From assembly GCA_016647705.1 (NCBI GenBank), contig JAENRU010000487.1, forward strand, positions 248,001 through 312,000: DNA of 64,000 bases. Direction: 5' to 3'. Made by a program: the position numbers and the translations under genes. The stretch comes from Eucommia ulmoides (taxonomy: Eukaryota > Streptophyta > Magnoliopsida > Garryales > Eucommiaceae). Under the pieces are notes generated by a model. It worked only from the letters and a program-made list of their open reading frames with translations, was not told where the DNA came from and made no database searches. Below, piece after piece: positions 11,748-41,740 of this stretch. Numbering within the stretch: position 1 is the first letter of the stretch; every line of letters starts with the position of its first letter.

Positions 11748-12352
11748 CTAAGAATCAGGGAAGAAACCGAAACCAAAACCAAAACTGTCCAAGCCCTAAT
11801 CCTTGTTTCTGTTTCTGTTATAGGCCCCCAATTCAAATGAAAAAAAAAAAATGAACAGAGCATGAACAATCACTCGGAAAAAAAAAAAAAAAGAACAAAT
11901 GCCGCAATCAAACATGGTTCTTGTTTTTGTTCTTATAAATGAAAAGAAACAAAAACAGAAACAGCAGGAACAGAAACAGAAACAGGAAACAGAAACAGAA
12001 ACAATTCATAAACAGAAACAGAAACAGAAACCGAAACCAAATGTTCTATTCTGTTTAACTGTTTCTGTTCTAATTTAGTGTTTCTGTTTTAGTGTTTCTG
12101 GAAACAAAACCATTTCAAGTTTTCAAGAACAAACGTTAAACAGAACATAAACAATGAATACAAACCTAAACTAATCTATACAATGAAGAACGATTGAGAA
12201 TTTCAAATGAAAAAAAATAATCATGTAAACCGAAAGCTATAATTATTAGACTGAAACAGAAACTGAAACCATGTTTTAGTGCTTCTGGGAACAAAACCAT
12301 TTCAAGTTTTCAAGAACAAACGTTAAACAGAACATAAACAATGAACACAAAC

Positions 12353-12483
12353 CTTATTCCAAATCCCTCGAGCTCTTTCTCTATCAAGCGAGTTATAGGC
12401 TTTATTGCATCCAGGATAATCAGAATACAATTGCACGTCCTCGCTGTACTGATAACCTGTATTGCAAAAGGCGCAATTCAAAA
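12353..12483 (-). pseudogene. zinc-ribbon-like exon, copy 2
   Basis: Same length (131 bp), same splice-like borders and same reading frame as copy 1, with CAFC and CPGC pairs present. It differs from the others by scattered single-base changes. Confidence 0.5.
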
Positions 12484-13393
12484 CTAAGAATCAGGGAAGA
12501 AACCGAAACCAAAATCAAAACCGTCCAAGCCCTAATCCCTGTTTATGTTTTTGTTATAGGCCCCCAATTCAAATGAAAAAAAAAATGAACAGAGCATGAA
12601 CAATCACTCGGAAAAAAAAAAAAAAAAAAAAAAAGAACAAATGCCGCAACCAAACAAGGTTCTTGTTTTTGTTCTTATAAATGAAAAGAAACAAAAACAG
12701 GAACAAAAACAAAAACAGCAGGAATAGAAACAGAAACAGGAAACAGAAACAGAAACAATTCATAAACAGAAATCGAAACCGAAACCGAAACCAAATGCTA
12801 CCTTGCGAGGAGCATTGAGATTAAATTGTTTGTATTTAGGTGACGCATTTGGTTAGTGTTAACTGTTTATGCTCCCAGAAAACTTTGTTTCTGTTCTGAT
12901 TTATAAATTCTGCTCCCCGAAAACTTTGTTTCTGTTCTGTTCTGTTTCTGTTTCTGTTTTTTATTTTTTATTTTCCAATTTTCAGTTCTGAACAGAAACA
13001 CTAAATCAGAACAGAAACAGTTAACACAAAATCAGAACCTAGTGTTTAACTGTTTCTGTTTTGTTCTGTTTAACTGTTTCTGTTCTAATTTAGTGTTTCT
13101 GTTTTAGTGTTTCTGGAAACAAAACCATTTCAAGTTTTCAAGAACAAACGTTAAACAGAACATAAACAATGAACATAAACAATGAACACAAACCTAAACT
13201 AATCTATACAATGAAGAACGATTGAGAATTTCAAATGAAAAAAAAAATCATGTAAACCGAAAGCTGTAATTATTAGACTGAAACAGAAACCTAAACCATG
13301 TTTTAGTGTTTCTGTTTTAGTGTTTCTGGGAACAAAACCATTTCAAGTTTTCATGAACAAACGTTAAACAGAACATAAACAATGAACACAAAC

Positions 13394-13524
13394 CTTATTC
13401 TAAATCCCTCGAGCTCTCTCTCTATCAAGCGAGTTATAGGCTTTATTGTATCAAGGACAATCAGAATACAATTGCACGTCCTCGCTGTACTGATAACCTG
13501 TATTGCAAAAGGCGCAATTCAAAA
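13394..13524 (-). pseudogene. zinc-ribbon-like exon, copy 3
   Basis: 131 bp between the same acceptor-like and donor-like borders. Small differences include TTGTATCAAGGA on the plus strand where other copies have TTGCATCCAGGA; this alters the second pair region (CPGC becomes CP-W/C-type). A gradual loss of constraint is likely. Confidence 0.45.
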
Positions 13525-14414
13525 CTAAGAATCAGGGAAGAAATCGAAACCAAAACCAAAACCGTCCAAGCCCTAATCCCTGTTTCTGTTTCTGTTATAA
13601 GCCCCCAATTCAAATGAAGAAAAAAATGAACAGAGCATGAACAATCACTCGAAAAAAAAAAAAAAAAAAAAAAAAGAACAAATGCCGCAACCAAACAGGG
13701 TTCTTGTTTTTGTTCTTATAAATGAAAAGAAACAAAAAAAGGAACAAAAACAGAAACAACAGGAACAGAAACAGAAACAGGAAACAGAAACAGAAACAAT
13801 TCATAAACAGAAACAGAAACCGAAACCAAATGCTACCTTGCGAGGAGCGTTGAGATCAAATTGTTTGTATTTAGGTGACGTATTTGGTTAGTGTTAACTG
13901 TTTCTATTCTGATTTATAAATTCTGCTCCCAGAAAACTTTGTTTCTGTTCTGTTTCTGTTTTTTATTTTTTATTTTCCAATTTTCAGTTCTGAACAGAAA
14001 CACTAAATCAGAACAGAAACAGTTAACACAAAATTAGAACCTAGTGTTTAACTGTTTCTGTTCTGTTTCTGTTTCTGTTCTGTTCTGTTTAACTGTTTCT
14101 GTTCTGATTTAGTGTTTCTGTTTTAGTGTTTCTGGGAACAAAACCATTTCAAGTTTTCAAGAACAAACGTTAAACAAAACATAAACAATGAACATAAACA
14201 ATGAACACAAACCTAAACTAATCTATAAAATGAAGAACGATTGAGAATTTCAAATGAAAAAAAAAAAATCATGTAAACCGAAAGCTATAATTATTAGACT
14301 GAAACAGAAACCGAAACCATGTTTTAGTGTTTCTGTTTTAGTGTTTCTGGGAACAAAACCATTTCAAGTTTTCAAGAACAAACGTTAAACAGAACATAAA
14401 CAATGAACACAAAC

Positions 14415-14545
14415 CTTATTCCAAATCCCTCGAGCTCTCTCTCTATCAAGCGAGTTATAGGCTTTATTGCATCCAGGACAATCAGAATACAATTGCACGT
14501 CCTCGCTGTACTGATAACCTGTATTGCAAAAGGCGCAATTCAAAA
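14415..14545 (-). pseudogene. zinc-ribbon-like exon, copy 4
   Basis: 131 bp, open, with CAFC and CPGC pairs and the [10 protein letters not shown] tail ending at AAG|GTTTGTG. Truncated relatives holding only the CAFCNTG part follow at about 14945-15000, 15125-15175 and 15455-15490. Confidence 0.5.
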
Positions 14546-15829
14546 CTAAGAATCAGGGAAGAAACCGAAACCAAAACCAAAACCGTCCAAGCCCTAATCC
14601 CTGTTTCTGTTTCTGTTATAGGCCCCCAATTCAAATGAAAAAAAAATGAACAGAGCATGAACAATCACTCGGATTAGGGCTACCTTCACCGTATTGAGAA
14701 TTTCAAATGAAAAAAAAAATGAACAGAGCATGAACAATCAGAAGCTGTAACTGTTACCTTCACCGTATTGAGAATTTCAAATGAAAAAAAAAATGAACAG
14801 AGCATGAACAATCAGAAGCTGTAACTGAAACAGAAACCGAAACCAAAACCACAGAACATGAACAGAGAATTTCAAAACTAATCTATACAATTGAGAATTG
14901 AGAATTGAGAATTGAGATTTGAGAATTTCAATTCAAAACTAATGATAACCTGTATTGCAAAAGGCACAATTCAAAACTAAGAATCAAGGAACATCAATCT
15001 GTTTCTGTAACTGAAACAGAAATTGAAACCAAAACCGGCCAAGCCCTAATCCCTGTTTCTGTTTCTGTTATAGGCCCCTAATTCAAATGAAAAAAAAAAT
15101 GAACAGAGCATAAACAAAACTAATGATAACCTGTATTGCAAAAGGCTCAATTCAAAACTAAGAATCAGGGAACATCAATCTGTTTCTGTAACTGAAACAG
15201 AAACCGAAACCAAAACCGTCCAAGCCCTAATCCCTGTTTCTGTTTCTGTTATAGGTCCCCAATTCAAATGAAAAAAAAATGAACAGAGCATGAACAATCA
15301 GAAGCTGTAACTGAAACAGAAACCGAAACCAAAACCACAGAACATGAATAGAGCATGAACAATCACTCGGATTAGAGCTACCTTCACCGTATTGAGAATT
15401 TCAAATGAAAAAAAAAATGAACAGAAAACAGAAACCGAAACAGAAACCACGTTGCAAAAGGCACAATTCAAAACTAAGAATCAGGGAACATCAATCTGTT
15501 TCTGTAACTGAAACAGAAACCGAAACCAAAACCGTCCAAGCCCTAATCCCTGTTTCAAATGAAAAAAAAAATGAACAAAAAACAGAAACCGAAACAGAAA
15601 CCACATTTATCCATTGAGAATTTCACATTGAGAATTTTTCAAAACTAATCTATACTGATAACGATTGAGAATTTTTCAAAACTAATCTATACTAATAACG
15701 ATTGAGAATTTCAATACGGATAACGATTGAACAGAAACCAAACAGAACATGAAGAAGAGCACTCGGATTAGGGATACCTTCACCGTCCAAGCTTGACTAA
15801 AACAGAAACCGAAACCAAAACCAAATGCT

Positions 15830-16120
15830 ACCTTGCGAGGGTTTTATAGATGCGAGGAGCGATTCCATTAGGGCACGGCAAACAGAAATCTAATTAGGGC
15901 ACGGAGAAGCGGAGAAGCGGCAGACGACAGCTACAGGTCTATCAGAGTAGGGAGGCGACGGTGACGGCGACTGCTTGACGGTAAAGGTCTCTGCCTTAGG
16001 CTCTCCAAATTGACGGTAAGGGTCTCTCTGCTTAGGCTCTCTGCGGCTCTCCAAATTGTATATGTCTATCAGAGTATAGGGTGGCGACGGGATTGCTTGT
16101 CTTTTCTCTTATATTATAGA
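15830..16120 (-). promoter_or_regulatory. GC-rich leader near Helitron 5' end
   Basis: This block has clearly higher GC than its surroundings. It contains a duplicated segment (TTGACGGTAA...GGTCTCT, TAGGCTCTC, CTCCAAATTG) and a twice-used TCTATCAGAGTA. On the minus strand CTATAAAACCC (about 15850) looks like a TATA box directed into array B, with the exon-like fragments downstream. It may be the promoter and 5' UTR of a captured host gene; this is inference. Confidence 0.35.
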
Positions 16121-16356
16121 TGTGTATTATTATATATAATATATAATATTAATAGATTATAAATTATTATAGATTATATATATAGATTGTGTATTATTAT
16201 ATATTAATAGATTATAATAGATTAATAGATTATATATATTAATAGATTATAGATTATATATATAGATGTTGTATATATCAAAAGACATCCAACGATTACA
16301 AATATTTAGAGACATCGGACGGTTGTGAATATAAATGAGCTGATTTATTATATAGA

Positions 16357-17537
16357 TATATATACACACACAAACACGTGTGATCCAAAACAAGTCTCCA
16401 TAGGTGGCTATATTCTATGATGGAAAATTACAGTTTTACCCCATAAATTTTCTCCTATTTTTATTTGGTCCGTTAAATTTTGTCTTTGCGTGTTCAAATA
16501 TTGTATGTTTGACTACTGTTATAATGTGTCCTGTTCAATTCAACTACATAATTAGACGAGTGGACACGACCCAACGCAGGAGAATTGCACTTTATAAAGC
16601 TAAATTTATAAAATTTATCTTATTTTGGAGTAATTGCACTTTACTCCCTCATAATTTGACCAAATTACATTTTAAATTCACGTGGTATTCTTGTAATCAC
16701 TTACACCCATGTTAAGTGTAACCGTATTAAATAATTAACAGAATTTTACGAAATTACAAATTTACCTTTATACTAACCCAACGCAAGAGAATAAATGAAA
16801 AAAGGACAATCAAATACTATTTGACCCGATTCGAGTCATTCGACCAAAAAGTATAAATGTTAATTATTTATTAAGTAATATTAATTTAAATTTTTTGAGA
16901 TTTGATTATTAATATTACTAAAAATATAACTACTACACTTTAATTTAGATTATAGGGGATAAGTATTTTTAAAAATACTATATAGATGTAAAATATAATT
17001 CAATTAAACGAAAGGGAGCAAAGTAAATTAATTCTGTTTTTTTTTTTTTTTAGACTCCTTTCTAGTAAAATAGGTAAATTATTTGTTATCTCCTCTAGTT
17101 CATTTAATTATCACTTTATCCTAATTACTTAAAAAAATTACAATTTATTTGCTTCTACTTTTGAATAAAATGAGAACTTATTTTTTTTCCATTTAAATTG
17201 ACAAAATATGCTTCAAAATGTATTGAGTTAAAATTTTCATTCAATTTTTAGAAGAAATAGATAAAATTGTCCCTTTATTATAAATTTGATTTCATTTTTT
17301 ATTATAAATATTTTAAAATTAAATTTAACAAACTCAATAAACATTCAGACAAAGTTTTGGGGTTAGAAGTATAATTTTCCTTTTTAAAAACAAACGTATA
17401 TGTCCATCTAAAACGTAATGAATATCACTATCAGCCGTCCGTCGGTCAATTCCACCGTTGAAATCCGATCCCGTCATCGTTTTCCCATTCAAATAAACAA
17501 CGGCGATAACTCCGTTTCTGGTAGTTGAAGCTCATCA
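16357..17537. other. intergenic, MITE remnants, upstream of kinase gene 1
   Basis: AT-rich. It holds the MITE copy at 16627-17031 and a truncated relative just before it (about 16420-16625, with 'aattgcac' and 'gacccaacgcaggagaa' phrases). The last 130 bases before the ATG at 17538 are less AT-rich and presumably carry the core promoter. I cannot point to a convincing TATA box. Confidence 0.4.
16627..17031. mobile_element. MITE, long-inverted-end family
   Basis: It begins GGAGTAATTGCACTTTACTCCCTCA and ends with the inverse GGGAGCAAAGTAAATTA. Internal phrases 'aagtgtaaccg', 'aaattacaaatttacc' and 'gtataaatgttaat' match the copies at 20452-20883 and 22262-22585. No ORF. Confidence 0.6.
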
Positions 17538-24402
<6,865 letters not shown>

Positions 24403-25069
24403 ATCGACTAAATAAAAGTTATCTAATTCTTTTTTTAGATCTTGAAGAATTTTCACCTTGTATATTTCTTCCTTTTTATTCATAAATGTATAATTCTTTG
24501 AGCCATTGTTGCTGAAATCATGTTAGGAGGTTTCAAATTTCAACTTAAAATCATATAGTATTAAATGGAGTAATTCCTTTGACTTATATAGTGACTTGCA
24601 CATTTAAAATTATTAATTTAATTTTATGGAATTTAAAATTATAAATTTAAAATATAATTAATTGATTGTCTTAAATTATCTAAACTATATGTAAACTCCA
24701 CGAGGTGATGAATATAAAAGTTATGATATCTCCGAATATATCTAATAGATGAAAATATCTATTCAATTAGATAGTTGAGATTTAGTTCACATCACCTCGA
24801 ATAAATCTCAGCCGTTCAGACGAATTGTTGTTAGAAAAATACTAAAAAAAAATTGAGGATGCCCCCTATCATTCGGAAAACCTACATGGACACCCCCACT
24901 CAATTTGAAAATATTGTAGATGCCACTTATCATTTTAAAAACCCAACAAAGACACCTCAAAATTTTAAACTCAGGTAGACTAATAATTTTATATTTTATT
25001 TGACCAACCTTTCAAAATTAAAATTGACCCTTCTATTGTTAATGACCTTTCAAAATAAAAAAATAAAAT

Positions 25070-25070
<1 letters not shown>

Positions 25071-25132
<62 letters not shown>
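25071..25132. repeat. (AT)n microsatellite
   Basis: An uninterrupted AT dinucleotide run of about 60 bases in intergenic sequence. Confidence 0.95.
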
Positions 25133-25136
<4 letters not shown>

Positions 25137-25338
25137 ACCATGACTCTAAAATTCATGCAAATGAGATTTGTTTTTTCACTCATTTGATAGAAACTAAGAT
25201 TTAAAAAAAATATATGCTTTAATACTAACAAAAACTATGTTTTTAGGCTAAAACTCAAACACTTGTGATTTTGTTAGGAATTTTTTTTTTTTTGAAAATT
25301 GGACTTGAGAGAAAAAAAGAAGAAAAAAGAAATACTTC

Positions 25339-25500
25339 GCAAACATCTCAACTAATCACATCTCGAGACAATTTTATTGGGCGCACTCCTACATCTACAT
25401 TGGTTAGATGCATTTAGAATTTTACTCCAGAAATGTTATCCAGGAGAATTAAATCCTGGTTGACGAGAAAAAATAGTACCTCTTCTTATCCATCGACAAC
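25339..25500 (-). mobile_element. SINE copy, intergenic
   Basis: Third copy of the family seen in introns 1 and 2 of kinase gene 1. Shared plus-strand text includes TGGGCGCACTCCTACATC, AGATGCATTTAGAATTTTACTCC and GGTTGACGAG. It is more diverged than the intronic copies. Confidence 0.5.
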
Positions 25501-26264
25501 GATGATCATTCAATCCGAACTGACAGGTAACCAATCCAAACCGAACAAAATGGTTTGGTTTTAAAGACGATTAAATGGTTTTGGTTACGGTTTTTATTTC
25601 GGAATTGAAAACTGAAACGGTTTTGATTTTTTGTTTTGGTTTTGATTTTGGGATAACAACCGTGAAACCGAACTGCGTAACTAGTATTTTAGATATATTT
25701 TTAATATTACACTCACCTTTTTTATAGATTATAAGATTAATTGGGTTATTTTTTGAATTTTTATATTTTCTTACGCTATTTGAATTATGTTTTTATTTAT
25801 ATACAGAAAAACAATGATTCACGGTTTCACGATTTTGATTTTGGTTTTCGTTATATATAAAATTAAAAAATCTTAATAGTTTTGCGGTTTTGATTTTGTA
25901 TAAAATTTAACTGTTCCGTTTTAAAATTATTTTTTAAAAAATCAGTAATTTTAATTTTAGATTTGATATATGATTAACAATTTTGATTTTGATATTTAGT
26001 GAAATCGGTCCAACCGACACCTTGCATCCCTACCCACCGGCACGGAAGTTGGTTAACATACAAATCACACCTAATGCACACATTTAGTCGTTCCAGTACA
26101 CGAGACTCTTCAATCGCGGGCTCAATTCTTGCATTAAATTTTTAAAGAAAAAAAAATGGTGATGAGCCTATAGAAATCAAACTATCATTTTCATCCAATC
26201 TCTTTACATGGGTCATTTCCAATAAATGCCGCCATAGCTACGACTGTGTTTCTTGTAGGCGATG

Positions 26265-26698
26265 AACTCAAAAATAAAATTGAATTATTCAAAATTCAAA
26301 AATATTTTTTTCTCAATTTTATGAATTTCTAAAAATACATAATTTGTTTGGGTCAAATTAAAACTTTTTCAAAATTTTGATTTCTCTTGATTCACCTTTA
26401 AAGATTAGAATTCACCAAATAAAATAGGGTAAATTTTTAAAGATTAATTTAATTTGATCAATTTAATCCAAAATAATTTTTATGAACTTTTTTATTTTGC
26501 TATCTTTTATTAACATTTTTATTTTGACATCGAAAATATTTCTTTTTTAAATCGTTGTCAAAAAAGAGTTAAAATAAAAAAGTTCATAGATTTTTTAAAT
26601 CGTTGTCCAAAAAAATTTATAAAATTTTATTGTGACTTCTTTTATTAACTTTTTATTTTGACATCGTTTTTTTTTTTTAAATCATTGTCTACAAGGGG

Positions 26699-26759
<61 letters not shown>

Positions 26760-27725
26760 TAATATTTTCAAACTTTTTGGTTGACGCTTTAAAAAATCTA
26801 TAAACTTTTTTTTATTTTAACTCTTTTTGGACGACAATTTAAAAAAAAAAATCGATGTCAAAATAAAAATGTTAATAAAAGAGATCAAAATAAAAAAAGT
26901 TCATAAAAATTATTTTTGGAATAAATTGATCAAATTAAAATAAATATTTAAAAATTTACCAGATTTTATTAGGAAAATTAGTGAAAAGTCCATTTTTTTT
27001 AAATCTAATTGGTAAAAAATCATTTTGTGTTATTAGGTTTTGATTTAATCCTTTAAGTTAGATTTCACTTATATTTTAGTCCCGCATTACAGGAATTGTA
27101 GAGATATTGCAAGAATTGTAGGGAATCTTTTAGTAAGTATATTTGATTTTTATAGTGAATTCTGTTACATGTAACTAATGTTAGTTACAACTTTATAATT
27201 GTTATTTTTCACACATTTTGTTATTTTATATATATATATATTTTGTAACGTAATTGAAAAAATATTAAATTTTATAGTTACATATCATAAACATGTAACT
27301 AAAAAGTTATTGAAATATGTAACTGAAAAATATCAAATTTTTTTGTTACATATTATTGGAACATGTAACTGAAAAAAAAAAAAAATAGTTATATTTAACT
27401 AATACAGTAATATTACATACAAAATAGTTACATATAACTGGAGTGTGATTATCACGTGAACAAGACTTCTGCCTTTTTAAAATAGATGAGACTAAATCAA
27501 ATTTTTTTACCTTATGTAGGATTTTTGACCAATTAGAGCTTAAATGGAGGACTTCCCACCCATTGTTCCTATTTTATTTGATCAATTCTAATCTCTAAAG
27601 GTGAATAAAGTGAAATCAAAATTTTGACAAAGTTTTATTTTGACCCTAACAAATTAAGTATTTTTAGAAATTCATGAAATTTGAAAAAAAATATTTTTGC
27701 ATTTTAAATAATTTATTTATTTATT
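26265..27725. mobile_element. foldback-type MITE with a second MITE nested inside
   Basis: Outer arms at about 26265-26435 and 27565-27725 are inverse copies (CAAATAAAATAGG against CCTATTTTATTTG; CACCTTTAAAGATTAGAATT against its inverse). The inner continuation 26435-26690 pairs with 26775-26985 around the T tract. Between them 26985-27560 is a second inverted-repeat element whose ends include AAAAGTCCATTTTTTTTAAA and the inverse of GTGGGAAGTCCTCC. It is rich in GTTACAT/ATGTAAC and related to 45946-46450. No ORF. Confidence 0.6.
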
Positions 27726-27740
27726 TTTAATTTTTTTAAT

Positions 27741-28537
27741 TGTTGGTGCGTAAAACTGGTACATACCTCGAGTATGGTCCAGTCGGATGACAGGTGAGTT
27801 CTCTTGCTGAGGTGGAGTCGTCGGTTGAAAAGTCCTTGAGTGAGCTGTGCTAGGTCCTGGGAGGACTGACCTGTTGTGTCCAGAGTCCTGCTACTCAGGG
27901 AGTGTACCTGCAGAAGGCTCAGACCAGGGTTTGTTCCGGTGAAACTCCTCCGGCATGATAATTAGTGCTCAAAGAGAAAATGTACAGAATATAGCAAGTA
28001 AACAAATGAACTCGCGCGTAATGTAGATGTATTTAAGCATCCCTCGGGCTTACATAGCCCCCAATATATATAGGCGTTGGAGATAATTAGTCGGACCTAA
28101 ACACGATTAACTAGTCGAAAATTCTGTGTTTAGCCGATAATTCAGGGTGTTTAGGATATAATCGTTGGGCTTGGGCTTTTGAGCCTATTTGGTGAAGCCC
28201 GCGGGCCTTTGTCAGGCCTGTAGCGGTGAGCTGGTGGAGGAGATTGGAGATCCGTGGAGTCTTGGAGAAGAAATAAGGTAAAAATGAGAGTCGGTCGAGG
28301 TGAACGACTGAGTCCCTGAAACTGATCGTCGAGGACATGACGCAGAGCTCAGAGCGGCACGTCTCTACGGGGCTCCTCACTTCTCCCTGAGTGCAAATGA
28401 GATTTCAGGGAGGAGCCGTAGTCGGTGTATGCTCCAGCGTAACATTGTGGACTCCAGAATGCATCTGTCATTGCGAGGGTTGACACGTAACTGGGTCCCA
28501 AATACTGACTTAGAAGTGTCCAAAAATACCCTCATCA
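27741..28537 (-). mobile_element. solo LTR, 797 bp
   Basis: On the minus strand it starts TGATGAGGGTATTTTTGG and ends TTTACGCACCAACA (TG...CA). It contains a TATA-like TATATATATTGGGGGC at about 28075-28060 with GC-richer sequence downstream, the layout of an LTR promoter. Flanks are TTAAT and ATAAT, matching at four of five bases, which would be a decayed target duplication. No internal domain adjoins it. It is the only copy in the window, so the superfamily is unresolved. Confidence 0.6.
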
Positions 28538-28559
28538 ATAATTATTTTAGAAGAATGGT

Positions 28560-28833
28560 ATAATAATTAAAGAATATATAAAAAAAAAAAATCAAATAAT
28601 TTTTTTTTTTGAAAAATAGCTCAAATGGGGAAAAACTTCCCCCATTTGAATGGGCACCTGTACACGTGCCATGCATGGGTCTTCCCCCCCTTATGGGTGC
28701 CCTATTTGGAAACCGGCCGGTTTCCAACTTTTTTTTAACAGGCAGGCCGGATTTAGAGGGAGAAAAAAAAAAAAAAATACAAACTTTGAATCCGGCCGGA
28801 GAATTATATTAAAGAACTCGTTTCTTCTAGCTG
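28560..28833 (+). promoter_or_regulatory. upstream region of kinase gene 2
   Basis: The region between the solo LTR and the start codon holds a perfect-looking hairpin, CAAATGGGG / CCCCATTTG, around 28622-28649, two GGCCGG clusters (28713-28725 and 28743-28799) and a TATATTAAAG at about 28805. If the gene uses a short leader, the last could act as a TATA element. None of this is conserved upstream of gene 1. Confidence 0.35.
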
Positions 28834-40450
<11,617 letters not shown>

Positions 40451-40674
40451 TAGAGAAAAAATCTATGGCCTCAAATGAAATTACAATAACTTCGGAACAT
40501 GGTAGATAAGTCAAGCAAATAAAAGTTACCTATATTTTTTTTAATAGTGAAGAATTTTTTCCATGTATTCCTTCTTTTTGATCTATAAATATATAATGAG
40601 TTGTTTATATGAAAATTAGAATTTAAAAACTATTTTTTTTTTAACTGAAAAATGAGTTATTTTAATTTTTTTAC

Positions 40675-40761
40675 CAAACCATTATGACTCGGGGTTGGTA
40701 ACCCCGAGTGTTAAAATCCAGGGTTGTGTATATACCAACCCCGAGTATTAAAACCCAGGGT

Positions 40762-40803
<42 letters not shown>

Positions 40804-41740
40804 AAAGTTCCTCATACACGGGGTTGACAACCTCGGGTATAGAGATCATTGTTCCACACGATGATGGACTCATCCTATGTATGCAAAATCCTAGAGAGAG
40901 ACAGAGAGTGAAAAAGTGAAGTCGAAATTAATGAAATTAGAAATAAATTACATTATCAGCCCTCAAAGTTATGTTTTAGTTTCAAATTGATCACTTTAAT
41001 TAGCTATCTTTGTAATACTTGGATTCAATAAATTGAACCTCCAACTTTATTTACTTTGTCAATATATCCTTTATTTAGAAGTGCACTAAGTGCAATGTTG
41101 TTGAAATTTGTTGTTTTGCAATTTTTTATTAATTTACTATGGACATCCTTCAGCACAACCATCAGTATTTAATTTGAAAGAATCTGCATGGAGAGGAATC
41201 TAATTAGAGAGTAAATTAACAAAATTTCTTTGGGCAAGATCCTTAGGACCGAAAGCACTAAGATGATCAATTTTTAATCTATTAATTTTATAGAAAATAT
41301 TGTAGTTATCTCGAGAAATTACTTCGATAACTTGACTATTCTTGTCCTTCCAGATCTCCCAAAGAATTGCTAAAGATAAATACGAAGAGGGTGAGAGAAA
41401 AGTCTTCCCTTTCATATTATCTTTAATCTAGTCTTGAGTATTCAATCTTTGAAATTGGCGGAACAGCGATTGTCCATAGAAAATTAATAATAATTTACAA
41501 AACGACAAATTTTAGCAACATTGCACTTAACGCACTTCTAAATAAAGGATGTATTGACAAAGTAAATGAAGTTGGAGGTTCAATTTATTGAATCCAAATA
41601 TGACATAGATAGATAAATAAAAATTAAAGTGATTAATTTGAAACTAAAACACAACTTTGAGGGATGATAGTGTAATTTATTTCCAGAGCCATTAATTTCG
41701 ACTTCACTTCAGCTTTATAAAGCCAGTGTTCTCAACACCG
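40675..41740. mobile_element. foldback element 1, arms about 250 bp
   Basis: Left arm about 40915-41155 (AGTCGAAATTAATG, TTATCAGCCCTCAAAGTT, GAACCTCCAACTTTATTTAC, GTGCACTAAGTGCAATGTTG) is repeated inverted at about 41475-41705. Short palindromes CGGGGTTGGTAACCCCG (about 40692) and a TG/TA microsatellite (40762-40804) sit at the left end, and AGCCAGTGTTCTCAACACCGGC (41719-41740) at the right. The loop (41200-41415) holds a minus-strand fragment with LAILWEIWKDKNS, like the region after the RNase H of plant LINE proteins, so the loop contains captured LINE DNA. Confidence 0.6.

Larger units (their letters stand above)
10780..15840. repeat. tandem repeat array B built on AAACAG hexamers
   Basis: A unit of about 0.75-1.03 kb is repeated. 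Landmarks such as GAACGATTGAGAATTTC recur near 11427, 12187, 13217 and 14237. Each unit contains runs of GAAACA/GAAACC on the plus strand, opposing runs of TGTTTCTG, an A-rich tract, a Q-F-D-L-N-A-P-R-K-like segment ending at a possible splice donor, and a 131-bp zinc-ribbon-like exon. After about 14660 the units shrink to 150-250 base partial copies. The hexamer runs produce long false open frames rich in Phe/Leu or Lys/Gln. Confidence 0.8.
2378..16356 (-). mobile_element. Helitron, about 14 kb, with degraded RepHel gene
   Basis: The 3' end on the minus strand carries a GC-rich hairpin, a short spacer and CTAG, with a T beyond it. The proposed 5' end on the minus strand begins TCTATATAATAAATCAGC, is preceded by A, and is followed by text of the 'aaccgt(t/c)(c/g)gatgtc' kind often seen near plant Helitron 5' ends. 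Insertion between A and T without target duplication fits. The cargo includes RepHel (2498-8785), a gag-like ORF (9207-9734), two repeat arrays and a GC-rich 5' leader. A second possible 5' end is at 16120 (minus strand TCTATAATATAAGAG, also next to a T), which would shorten the element by 236 bases. The 3' border is firm and the 5' border less so. Confidence 0.8.
24403..27740. other. intergenic region with SSR, SINE and palindromic MITEs
   Basis: No gene seen. Contents in order: 3' flank of kinase gene 1; an AT-dinucleotide tract at 25071-25132; a SINE at 25339-25500; a low-complexity 'ggttttgattttgg' stretch with aaccg-type phrases at about 25540-26010; and a nested inverted-repeat element at 26265-27725 including a 49-base T tract at 26704-26752. 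Confidence 0.5.

Noticed and set aside
10779..13891. Phe/Leu-rich and Lys/Gln-rich open frames
   Set aside because: They are translations of AAACAG/CTGTTT hexamer runs and A or T tracts; both strands are open for the same reason.
28111..28380. 89-residue minus-strand frame
   Set aside because: It lies in the 797-bp solo LTR downstream of its TATA-like site, with no recognisable protein features.
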